Assembly: GCA_028564705.1 (NCBI GenBank)
Contig: JAPXFQ010002730.1
Location: 62,001 to 126,000, forward strand
Direction of reading: 5' to 3'
From: Apricaphanius iberus
Taxonomy: Eukaryota; Chordata; Actinopteri; Cyprinodontiformes; Aphaniidae
Length of the DNA: 64,000 nucleotides
Shown here: positions 26,190-36,419 of the stretch, piece after piece
Layout of the letters: the number at the start of each line of letters is the position of its first letter
Position numbering within the stretch: the stretch's first letter is position 1
The notes under the pieces: generated by a model
What the model was told of the DNA's origin: nothing
Database searches by the model: none
What the model saw: the letters and a program-made list of their open reading frames with translations, nothing else
Made by a program: the position numbers and the translations under genes

Positions 26190-26470
26190 AATACTTAAGT
26201 TTAATTAGCCTTTATTTACAGTAGGAAAAGCTCACTTTGACTTAAAAACCCTATAAAAGAGTGGCATGTTCAACATGTACTGTACATACATCAGTCTTTT
26301 TCATCTAAATCAGCTTTAATAACTGTGAGATGTTGTAGAGAACATCTTGTTAATATTGAAGAAGAACTTTCACTGGTTCCTAAATGTCTTAATATACCAA
26401 AGTATTTAAAAGGAAACACTATACTGTAAACCCAGATTTTGTTTCTAGTTACATTTCTGAATGATGAATG
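26190..26470. repeat. Receptor 3' flank shared with 29730-29960
   Basis: AAAAAGCTCACTT, CCCTATAAAAGAGTGGC and CATCTAAATCAGCTTTAA-type text recur before the intact receptor at 30587. Shows that the 27 kb relic and the 30.6 kb gene came from one duplicated block. Confidence 0.7.
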
Positions 26471-26979
26471 CTTATACTGTTATGTTTTGTAAAAGCTGGC
26501 TATCAGTACTAAACAATATTAGTTCATTGTACTATTTAGCCAAAATATTATTTGCACTAATCATGTTTAGTAGAGATAACTTGGTATGTTTAGTTGCATA
26601 ACAATGGGGAGTGGCCTAATCCTAAAACTTCCCTGGTCACAGTAAAATCCACCAATCAGGACAGGGGAAAGGGCCCAGCAATCAATGACCGCACCCCCCA
26701 TTCAACTTTTAGCATCCCAGCAACACAGCTAACCCAACACTATGATAGAGCATATCCACAAACAACAAAACAAAATTAATGCTTTTCTTGAATTAAAAAA
26801 CAATTTTATACTGGATTTAAAGTTATGCAATATAACTATTGCACTATGATTGCAATACATACCTAAAGAGAAGATCTTAGTATCTATAAATGCATGACAG
26901 TCAGTGACCCTGTTGTTAAAATGTTTTTCATTTGTATTATATCCTATATATTATATCTAACAGTGTCTCTAAGCTATAG

Positions 26980-27505
26980 TCAGACAGATACTCTGCTGCC
27001 ATCATCTTCTTCAGAGGTTTCCTTCTTGACGCAGCTGAGACACAACAGCAGCTTACCAATGGGTCCTTCATGCATGAAAACCAACAGAAACAGATCCATG
27101 AAAGGACTGAGGAGGAACAAAGTCAAAAAAATCTGTGTAACAGGATTTAGATCAAGGGGATAGGAATAAGAAAACATAATAAAGAAGGTAGTCGTGGGTC
27201 AATTTTTACCAGGTGGTTAACCAGTAACAACAAAAAGGTTCGAAACAAGTCTGTGTTTTCCCTCTTCAGATACTGAAGTGACTAAATGCAGACAGATGAG
27301 GGTCACAAGTGGACAAAAGATGAAGATGGGGGATTTGATTAGAGTAAAAACTAAGAAGGCTGAAAAGGTCTGATGAAATATTATCAAAAGAGGGAAAATC
27401 AACAAGCAGAGCACCCAGACCAAAACAGAGATAATAACAGAATGTTTAGTTTGTCTGCAGCTGTGGCCAGCAGATGAAAAAAAACACTTGCAAGACAAAA
27501 CAGAG
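26980..27505 (-). pseudogene. GPCR exon 3 pseudogene, frameshifted (locus D)
   Basis: Two minus-strand frames cover one receptor exon 3. 27217-27498 carries TM4-TM5 (VLVWVLCLLIFPLLIIF, then SEEGKHRLV). 26980-27177 carries TM7 and the tail (FLLSPFMDLFLLVFMHEG, ending SRVSV). Compared with the receptor at 40063-41642, about 8 nt are missing where that gene encodes HFI before RQTKHS, and small indels near 27190-27215 break the TM6 region. Homology ends a few nucleotides into the intron near 27505, and no exon 2 or exon 1 follows. It is closest to the 40 kb gene. The 3' flank (26.19-26.47 kb) matches the 3' flank of the 30.6 kb gene. Confidence 0.85.
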
Positions 27506-27609
27506 CTTTTCGCCTGTTACATAGTAGGCACAGTAGGGGTATTCGGATGCAAGGATTGTTTTGGACAGCCTCATTGATTCACAGGGCTTCATTTTTTTCC
27601 ATCACTACC

Positions 27610-27790
27610 CGCTAATATAAACGTCCTTTCTCCAGCACACCGGAATGATTGGCTTGTTACCATGCCTCTGCAAAGCTGGATGGCTGGTAAGGTAATTCAG
27701 CCATTCGATTGAGGTGTGTTGGAGCAGGGCATCTAAGAATTGCAGGATGGTAGTTCTCTAGCACTAGACTTGGGCAGCCCTGGCTTAAAT
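27610..27790. repeat. Fragment of the same hAT-derived palindromic family
   Basis: GAGGTGTGTTGGAGCAGGGCATCTAAGAATTGCAGGATGG and a GGCAGCCCTGG end resemble the interior and edge of the 25.2 kb element. Only one end is recognisable. Confidence 0.5.
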
Positions 27791-28419
27791 ATACTGCGGA
27801 GAAAGGGGTAGATGACAGAGAGAAAACCAGGGAATAATTTGAGATAAGCAGTTGCAGGTGAGTAGGAGGGAACAGGTGGAGATAATCAAGAGTTTGGCAT
27901 GGAAGTAGAATGGCGGAAAGGAACTAGGAGGTACAAAACCGAAGAAACAAAACCATCCTGAACTAGAAATGATATGCTTACTAAAGATAAGCTATGTAAC
28001 ACACGCTAAAAAACTAAGTAGGCACAAATAACACGTTAAACACAAAAACAATTAAAAGGTGGAAATGTCTACGGAAAGGAAGGGGAAAACAGAGATACAA
28101 GGAAGTGTCAAAACACGAACAGAAAGCCAAGAAAAAACAAAAAAGATAATAAAAACTAAATAAGGAAAATAACTAAAACTCAAACACAATATCCTAACAT
28201 CATAACACTGTAATGCTTGAAGTTTAATAAGACTCCTGTAAGGATAAGGTGTGTTACTGGATTTATTCTTCTCCCTCCATTCCACCGTGGCCCAATTTTG
28301 CAAAGATTTAAATTAACTGTATAAAAACGACAATACATGGAGAACCATTAGACCAACATAAGAGCTTGTTTAGGAGCAATGGTTTTCAAAAAAAGGTATT
28401 AAAATACATGTCTGCCAGA

Positions 28420-28990
28420 TTTGAATATGTTTACATTAAAACTGTACTCTGCTCCTTGAAAATAAAGTGGGAGAGATAATCACTTATCTATTTAGGAGTG
28501 ACTATAACTTAAAACCAAAAACTATATGAAGCTAACTATGGACTTATAGACAACATTATGAGGAATAACAATATGACTCAACCCCAACAAAGTTTTTCTG
28601 GAGTTGTACAAAAATAAAGCATATTCACTCAACTGTCTTTGAGATACTGATGTACAAGATACCCCAATCTTGTCTAACATTGTACCTGGGATGCATAGAG
28701 GACCTGGTTCATAGGAGAGATCAAAATTTGATAAAAATTCTCCTGGTGGCTGTGAAGAAAGCCATAACTAAGAACTGGCTAAAGACTGAGGCACCAACAT
28801 ATGGACAATGATGGATGTCTTGGAGGAAATCCAAACCACGGAAAAACTTACTGACAAGCTCTTAGACTTACAAAGCTCACAAAGGACTGGGAGAAGTGGA
28901 TATTATATATAAAAAGAAAGGAAAGGGGAACATTTTGTACCCAACTTAATTATTTGAAAGCTCATTCCACAGGTTTTATTGTTACTTAAT
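28420..28990 (+). mobile_element. LINE-1-type ORF2 C-terminal relic
   Basis: The plus strand reads VFEILMYKIPQSCLTLYLG, then IKILLVAVKKAITKNWLK and EAPTYGQWMSW, the conserved C-terminal end of fish L1-like ORF2 proteins. Stops and shifts are present. Confidence 0.72.
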
Positions 28991-30586
28991 CTATATTTTC
29001 ACTTTCTTTTTTATTTCTTAGTTCAATATGTATTTCTTTTCAAAGTATTGTTATGGCATGGAGTTGACTTGTTGAAGCCACAATTCCCACCTCTGTTTCC
29101 GTTGTCTTATTAGTCCTCCCAGTGTTGTATTGCCCTTTATGTTCCCTATCGTCTCTCACGCTCTTTGCCAGTTCCTAGTCAAACCTACCCTCATGCGACT
29201 CATGTCCTGGTGTTTATTTACATCCACCAAAATTATTAAAATGGGAAATAATTTCTATAACCTGCTGTCTGCATCTGGGTCCATCCCTACAACCCTGATA
29301 AAAACATTTAACCTCTGAATTCTGTGGCGATTTATTTATTTATTTTTATTTTTTTTGAATTTGGCATACCTACACTCTGGAAGGCTTTTTACAATTGTAA
29401 AAGGTCTAAAATGTTCATTTTGGTCTCATACAATAAGAAGGTCTGTTGGGATACTTTGAATGTGAACATCCTCAAGACAATCATAGTGGGCATGAGGAAT
29501 TGAGGTTGAAAGACAGAAAATGTGAAATAACATTAATTCCACCTGGAAAAAAAAATTCACATCCGCAGCTTGTTTTCATTGTAAAGAAGGAAATAAACAT
29601 CATAAATAGTAACTACTCACTCTTCTGACTTTAGACCAAATGTTGGTGTCTGTAATAACAAATAATTGAAAGTTTAATGTTACTCTAGGAGGCGTGCCGC
29701 CAAAAATGGGGGCTAGCGGGGTAAAGAGGTTAATCAGTTTGATTTAGCTTTTATTTACACAAGAAAAAGCTCACTTCTACTAAAAATACCCTATAAAAGA
29801 GTGGCCCGTTTAACACTTGCATATATCAGCATTTTCATCAAAATTATGTTTAAAGTAAACAGGGAACATCTCCTTCATACTTAAGGACAACATGCACTGG
29901 CACCTAAATGCCATAAAATACCAGACCATTGAAACGGAAATAGTATTGGCTTCACCTAGAAAACTGATATTGAGTTTTTCACTGGGTTATCCAGCAGAAA
30001 AACTGATTCAAAGCATTCTGAAAAAGAAATAGAAAAGTGGAACCAGGTCTAAAATCAATTTTCCTTAATGACCTAACATTGTGTGAGGGTAATATTTATT
30101 AAGCAACAATGCACAAATCTTAAAAAGGTTGAGTGCACGACCAAATAAACAGAAAATATTTTTAAAACATACTTGAAGATTCTAGCCTTGTAACAAAAAA
30201 CAGTATGAACGTGCGTTACATACGTTACAAAAGAGTAAATCTTCTTGTGATCGATCAAAATAACTTGAAACATAATTATTACTTGTCTTTGTGAGCACTT
30301 CTGTAAATGCTAGGAAGTTCGACCATTTGTTGAGTTTTATAAGACATGTGTGTCTGCTAAACATAGGGCAAGGCTAAGAGAAGAAATATTCACCAGTTCA
30401 ATTCTTCAGGAAGCACTCTGCTGTGTTTCCATTACTCCTCTGTCAAAAGTTAAAACTGTTAAATGATTGAAATGTTTTCTGAAAAATACTGCTGTTACAT
30501 GGCTGTTTTTGAAGCTGTTGATAAAATGCGTTTTCATTTTTTGTGTTTTATTTCTGTGTCAATGAACTCATCTGTCGTCGCTACAG

Positions 30587-32403
30587 TCAAACAGATAATC
30601 TGCTGCTGTCATCTCCTACAGAGGTTTCCATCTTGCAGCAGCAGAGACATGCCAGCAGCTTATCAATGGGTCCTTCACGCATGAAAACCAACAGAAACAG
30701 ATCCATGAAAGGACTGAGGAGGAACAAGGTTAAAAAATCCTGTGTCAATGGATGTAGGTAAGGAGGATAAGAATCATAAAAAGAGTAAAAAACAAACCTA
30801 CTAACTGGTGGAACAATTGTTACAGTGTAGTTAACAAGCAACAGAAGAAAAGTTCCCACGATTCTACGTTTTCCCTCTGCAGATACTGATGTGGCTCTAG
30901 GCAGAAATATGAAGGTCCCAAGTGGACAGACGATGAAGATGGAGGAAGGAGTGAGAGCAAAAACAAAGACGACTGAAATCTGACCAAAAATTATCAAAAG
31001 GGGAAAAATAACCAAGCAGAGCACCCAGACCAAAACAGAGATAATCACAGAATGTTTAGTTTGTCTGATGAATTGCAGCTGTGGCCAGGTGATGAATAAA
31101 AACCTGCAAGACAAAACAGAGGGCGCAGGTTAATATCACTGCCCAGACCTGTGTAACCCTGACTGACAGGGTGACTCTGTTTATGATGTTAACTTGAATG
31201 TATGCGGAAAGATGAGTTGTACCTTTCTAGAGCAATCATCATCCTGAAGTAGAGACTGACCATAGCAACGGTACTGTAGATTATTAGACATGTGGGATTA
31301 AGACTATGTCCAACTTTTGTTACAACCGCAGCAGTCAGAGTGATGAGCTGGATTACATTGGCAACAAGGAGGTTCAGGTAGTAGATGATGGGAAAGTTGT
31401 CGACATGTATCTGCAGGAAACAGTCAACAGATTTTTTGGTTATTGCTGTTATAAACAGTTTTGGGAATATTCACTTGTCCATCAGCTTTTGAATTAAATG
31501 ATCATATGGAAAATGGACAACAATGAGGACAAAATAAAACTCCATTCCTGCAGTAAAAACTCTTGATTAAATGCCTATGAATAACAAATAAATAAAGCTT
31601 TTGGAAAAACTGCACTCTGAGTAAGTTGAAAAGTGTTCAATTAGTATTTTATTTTGACATTAACATCATTCTCTCCTGATCAAAAGGCAAAGCAAGGATA
31701 TGTTATGCATAATGCACACTTTCAACTACAAGGTAATACAAGGTGCTTTACGTAATTCGGTGGTAAAGATGCAAGCATGGAAAGTAAAAACAGCAATTAG
31801 GAATAAAACCAGAAACAAAACACATAAAAAGCAACATTAGTGAAAGTTTAAAAAGCACAGTAAAATAATAAAAAGTAAAAATAGCAATTAGGCATAAAAC
31901 ATGAAGGTGTAGAGAAGAACTGAAATACAGAAAAATAAAACATATCCTAAATCAAGAAGTTGTCACAACAATAAAAATTAAATTTTATTTTTGCTGTCAC
32001 TTGTCAATTTTTTAACATATTCCAAAATATTTATTTATTACATAATTTTGACGCAAACTTACCTTTGAGGTTAATGATGTGGCCAGTTTTTGAAATACAA
32101 ATAAAATACATTTTACATTTAAACAATGACAAATATTGATCAAATAAAATATTTAAGATATTTTTACTTTTGTACAGTAAAGAAAAAAACAACATAACAT
32201 TATATTTGTAACAAGTGATCTGTTCATTTAAAAAGTAATTCTAAGATTACATAACCTTAAATATTTCAGCAATAAAATTATCAGATGAATTTAAGATGTA
32301 AATTACCAACCATGCAAAACAATCCGATGGCCAGTAAAATGAAGGGGAAACAGACACGGACGTCCATCCAAATTATCACATTCAGATAATCTGCTAATTC
32401 CAT
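30587..32403 (-). CDS. Class A GPCR-like receptor (locus E), complete
   Basis: Coding exons are 32311-32403 (31 codons), 31223-31410 and 30587-31103; 93+188+517 nt give 265 residues plus stop. Exon 1 starts MELADYLNVI and runs straight into TM1. TM2 reads IIYYLNLLVANVIQL with Asn in the usual Asp position. TM3 ends MMIALER, then F, so the motif is E-R-F. Exon 3 opens with ITWPQLQFIRQTKHS and VLVWVLCL (TM4). TM6 is LLLVNYTVTIVPPV and TM7 is FLLSPFMDLFLLVFMREG. The tail has CLCCCK and ends DSSRLSV. Intron 2 is 119 nt. The first donor reads ATG|GTTGGTAAT, which keeps phase 0 but is weak; a GTAATT site 4 nt on would break the frame. An acceptor-like TTTTTTAACAG lies 40 nt before the ATG, and a donor-flanked upstream exon ends at 32743, so a noncoding 5' exon is likely. 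Confidence 0.87.
31740..31910. repeat. Interspersed repeat fragment related to 13690-14170
   Basis: Twice contains AAAAGTAAAAA-AGCAATTAGG-type text, suggesting a local duplication. In intron 1 of the receptor at 30587-32403. Confidence 0.45.
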
Positions 32404-32742
32404 TTCTTCGTGCCTTGTTTTTATTTGCTTAATAGACACTTCTGTTAAAAAATATATAAACATCTTAGTGAAATATTTTAATTCCTATTTAACATGATAT
32501 TAATATTATTAAGAATAATATTTAAATACAATTAGAATGTTAGAATTGTTCAAATACAATATGTTTTGGTCTGATCTGTCAACTAGTTTGCTGTTTAAGG
32601 TTTTAGTATAAATGTATAGCACAAAATAATTGTTGTGAAATCATCCAATACATTATTAAACATTTACAACATTTTCATCAAGACTGATTAAAGTAATTGT
32701 TATAGTATGGGATGAACATTAATAAATAGTTAGTTTACTTAC

Positions 32743-32790
32743 AGTAGTTTTACTCAGGATGTCTGCAGTCCTGCAATATTGATAAGATGA
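32743..32790 (-). other. Candidate 5' noncoding exon of the receptor at 30587-32403
   Basis: Minus-strand sequence CTGAGTAAAACTACT|GTAAGTAAAC gives a strong donor at 32742. The block recurs upstream of the receptors at 40 and 55 kb with the same donor. It has no ATG. Joined to the acceptor before exon 1 it makes an in-frame TAA, so it would be untranslated. The upstream border is not defined. Confidence 0.5.
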
Positions 32791-32799
32791 TATGATTTT

Positions 32800-34150
32800 A
32801 ATGAAGACTATGTTAGAAATAGTAAAACATGTTATTGCTCTGACAACACCTGCAGCCAAAGGTGATCTGCACTAAAATGTTCACAAAGATTTTCTTTGGG
32901 CCACTTTTTTTTTCTGCACAGTGAAGTGGTTGTTTCCACTGCCTTCAGAACTTCTGTGTGGTGAGATTCGTGGCAGGAAATAGATAAGACATAAAATGCA
33001 GCAGGAAACCTCTTACTAAAGTCTGCATAGTTACATGTTAAAGACTTTGCTGTAATACTATTCTTCCATTAGTTTCAATGTGTCTAAAGTCCTGAGGTCC
33101 AATATTGATGTAACCCATAAACTATAAACTTTAAAGTAACTTCAGTCAGATATGAAAAGGCTAAGATGGCTCTACTTTTGACAAATGCTTGTTTAGTTTT
33201 TAAATCTTTATAACTTTAAAGTTTGAATATGGCTTTAATAAAAGTGCTAAATCTCCCCAAAAGTTGTTAGTTTAGGTGCTAATACTCGGTTTATGATAAA
33301 TAAGCCATGTTTCCAGCAGTTAAAGGGTTAACTTTTTTAGCCAACAGAACATTGTCCCACCCACCATCTCCATCTTAGAGTGCAGGCCTTTCATTCTTCC
33401 GTTTGGCTGCAGCATGTCCTCGGAACACCGAAGCAGAGAAATAGAGACGGAGTTTCACAGAAAAAAAGAAACTCAGTGCTTAGAGGCAACACCGTTTTAT
33501 GCTGCTGCGCTGTCCTCCTGCGATATCGGTTAGGTTTTGTTGTTTTGTTTCATTTGTCTCCCATTGGTTAAAGGAACTGATGATGATGGTGAGCCAATCC
33601 CTCTGATGATGAACCAGCAGACTCCTCTTCTTGCTGCACGGTGAAGTGTGGAAGGCTAGTTGGAGAAAGGAATCCTATCAAGCCATTGTCAACTGTCCCC
33701 TTTCGCCTTCACAAACACATTCCTTTAGGACAAAATATTTAAGGACTTGTATGGACTCTACACGACACCTGCAGGAAGTGAATTGGTGTGGGAAAGTTGG
33801 AGTGCTCCCTCTAAAATTATGGTTTTGTTGCAAAGAGTGAATTCTAAGCAATGTCAAACAAATTTTGTCATTGACGCTGTATTGATTTGAACTCAAATCT
33901 AACCTGTTGATTTAAAAAGGTGCACGCAGGTAATTATCCTGACTGTAAAGCAAAAGGGATGTCACTAATAAGCTGTTAGTAACAAAATGAAACTGTCTTA
34001 TGTAAAACGTATTTATTACATCTGTTGCAAATGTTTTTTTATTATAAATAGTCAGGCCAGCATTTTCAAAACTTTAACTTCTGCCTGAGTCTCATTTATT
34101 TAATTTCTTCTGTGCATAGCCGAACCTTCTGGCCCAAAACTATTAATTTA
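32800..34150. other. Upstream region of the 30.6 kb receptor, no gene recognised
   Basis: Short frames (33380-33571, 33631-33840) carry no known domain. The base composition rises in GC near 33360-33800. Confidence 0.4.
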
Positions 34151-34950
34151 CCTTATTTACATTTAATTTTGGTAAATTGGCTTCAGATTGTAGTCAAGCA
34201 ACCTTAAGTGTTGCACAAAGTTTTATTTGTCATTGTTTTGTGTACAGAGACCGTTCACAACCTCTGGGGTCATCGTCGTTTCCTCCCCAGAGCTGCGATC
34301 CTTCGACTCCGGCTCCTGACAAGCCCAGCCTGCCTCCTGCTACAGTCTTCCAGCTGCAGCAGTCCTACTCCACAGACTCTCAGGTACCGTAGGGGTATCA
34401 AACGACCTGGTGTCAGACAGTGCCTTCTGGTGGACAGTAACTCAGGCTGATTTTAAAAACCTTTTTGAATAATTTGAGGATGCTGGAGCTAATATTGGAG
34501 AATTATTTTAAAAGTCTTTTGAGCAAACAACATCATGCTGACACCTGCCCTTCTAAGGACATCCAGTAGAAAACAATTCAGACTTTGGACCTCAATTCCA
34601 AGTCTTCGAACTGTGTATTTGGATCATGGTGTCCAGAGCCATTTTCCAAGTCCAAGTCATAGGTGTGTGTTCCTGAGCCTTAGTCTACGGAGGGTGTTTA
34701 TGAACTCGAGACTCCAGAGCACTGTCCAGAACACAGGATTCCAGAGGGCTGTCCTGAACCCAGGACACACGAGTCAGAGTGTCTGATTCCTCTGAGGGGC
34801 TCCAACCCACAGGTCCCTCCTGCAGCTAGCAGCACCAGTCCGCTGCTTTCTCCTGTGGGTTCCAGCCCACAATCTCGCCTGGTGGGTTTTTGTATTTCCT
34901 CAAGAGAGGTCCAACCGAACGTTCCCCAGCTTCCTGACTCCTCGGAGGGT

Positions 34951-35145
34951 GTCAGTAAAGACACATCGCCAACAGCTGTCACCATTCCCGAGGGTATCAA
35001 AGAAAACATGCCTCAAACTCCTGTTGCAGTTCCCGAGGGTGTCAGTAAAGACATGTCTCCAACACCTGTCATTGTACCCGAGGGTGTCAATGAAGAAATA
35101 CCTCAAAGTCCTGTCGCTGTTTCCGAGGGTGACAATGAAGAAGTG
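34951..35145 (+). repeat. Coding-like minisatellite, 45-bp unit
   Basis: Four 45-bp units (34951, 34996, 35041, 35086) and a partial fifth translate in one open frame as VSKDTSPTAVTIPEG, IKENMPQTPVAVPEG, VSKDMSPTPVIVPEG and VNEEIPQSPVAVSEG. Units alternate (1 like 3, 2 like 4), so there is a 90-bp higher-order unit. The frame continues into an SRGS/PRHGSPA Ser-Pro-rich part. Confidence 0.85.
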
Positions 35146-35405
35146 CCTCCTTCCAGAGGGTCCTCTACGCCTCCTTCCAGGGGGTCTCCAGCGTCACCAC
35201 GTCATGGGTCTCCTGCGTTGCCTCGGCATGTGACTTCTGCACCTATCAGACGATTCTCCAAATGTCTCGTTGTTGGTTCCTTTATCGTCGCCGGCCAACG
35301 AGCCACAAGTTAAAGGCCTGCCAGCCTCCGAGCTCAATTTTTAGGCCAGCCATCCTCTGAGACTCAAGTTTAAGATCTGCTCCAGAACCTGCTCAGTTGG
35401 CCTCA

Positions 35406-35560
35406 AGATCAAGCTCCATCGCTTTACAAGTCACCAGGTCAAGCTCTGTCGCTTCAAAAGCCTTCAAGTCAAGCTGCGTCACTTTACAAGCCACCAGGTT
35501 CAGCTCAGTCGCTTTACAAGCCACATGGTTCCGCTTCATCGCTTCACAAGCCACAAGGTT
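35406..35560 (+). repeat. Coding-like minisatellite, 30-bp unit
   Basis: Five 30-bp units. In one stop-free plus frame they read QAPSLYKSPG, QALSLQKPSS, QAASLYKPPG, SAQSLYKPHG and SASSLHKPQG. Another plus frame and one minus frame are also open, so the coding status is not proven. Confidence 0.8.
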
Positions 35561-35699
35561 CACCTTCATCAACAGCCTCTTCCTCAGCACAAGGTTCGCC
35601 TTAGCAGGCCTCCAAGTCACAATTTTAAACTTAACCATCATTTAATTAAAATAATACAACACCAAAATAAGGTTCTAATTCACCAGCCTGCGTGACACA

Positions 35700-35975
35700 A
35701 GGTTCTGGATCACCACTGGCAACCAAAACACAAGGCTCTGTACCGCCGCTGGCCACTAAAAAACAAGGCTATGCTCCGCCACCGGCTACCAAAAGACAAG
35801 GCTGTGCTCCGCCACCGGCTACCAAAAGACAAGGCTGTGCTCCGCCGCTGGCTACCAAAAGACAAGGCTGTGCTCCGCCGCTGGCTACCAAAAGACAAGG
35901 ATGTGCTCCGCCGCTGGCTACCAAAAGACAAGGATGTGCTCCGCCGCTGGCCTCCAAGACAAACTTTTCAGGGGC
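35700..35975 (+). repeat. Coding-like minisatellite, 33-bp unit
   Basis: About eight 33-bp units, with consensus peptide ATKRQGCAPPL in an open frame from 35692 to 36204. The later units are almost identical, and the first two (ATKTQGSVPPL) are diverged, the usual picture of an array still expanding at one side. Confidence 0.85.
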
Positions 35976-36419
35976 CGGCCTACAAGACTCAAGGTCTGTG
36001 ACACCGGTTTCCACAACACCTATTTCCACTTTTTCCAATGTTCACGGCCTCCAAAACACCTGTTTTCACGTCGCCGGCATCCTCGTCATTTGTTCCCACA
36101 TATTTGGACTACTTTTTGGACTTTTTTATTTCGTTAGCGCTGAAAAGAACAAAAATCCTGGGGATGACGTATATAGCTTAAATGTCAGCTTTGAGAAAAG
36201 TTAACTTTAAACAAAACCGTCGAGACCGTTTTTCTTAGTTCAGATTTGTATTATTTGCTATAGCAAGGAGAGACAAAGCATGCTATCCTGGCCTGTGTAC
36301 TTTTTTTCCTGGTGGACTTTAGTTGACCTGTAGGTTGCTTACCAATGCAGACCATTCATGTAAAAGAAAGTTAACAAACCCATGTAACTTTCACTCATTT
36401 TGTTTTCTACAGTAGCTTA

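Larger units (their letters stand above)
34150..36205 (+). other. Pro/Ser-rich repeat-coding region, unidentified
   Basis: Three different minisatellites follow one another within 1 kb, and each is open in the plus direction with Pro-, Ser-, Lys- and Gln-rich peptides. The preceding part (34177-34392) also encodes a Pro/Ser-rich stretch ending at a CAG|GTACCG donor-like site. A Gly-rich, low-complexity protein, a retroelement gag-like relic, or simple noncoding tandem repeats are all possible. Stops separate the three arrays in the genomic sequence (35311-35313 and after 35600), so a single exon is excluded. Confidence 0.4.

Noticed and set aside
35710..36038. Minus-strand repetitive frames over the 33-bp array
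   Set aside because: A tandem repeat with a unit divisible by 3 opens several frames at once; the minus frames are shadows.
36100..36205. Membrane-like end (HIFGLLFGLFYFVS) of the 35692-36204 frame as a real transmembrane protein
   Set aside because: The frame has no plausible start outside the minisatellite and no second copy; recorded only as part of the repeat-coding region.
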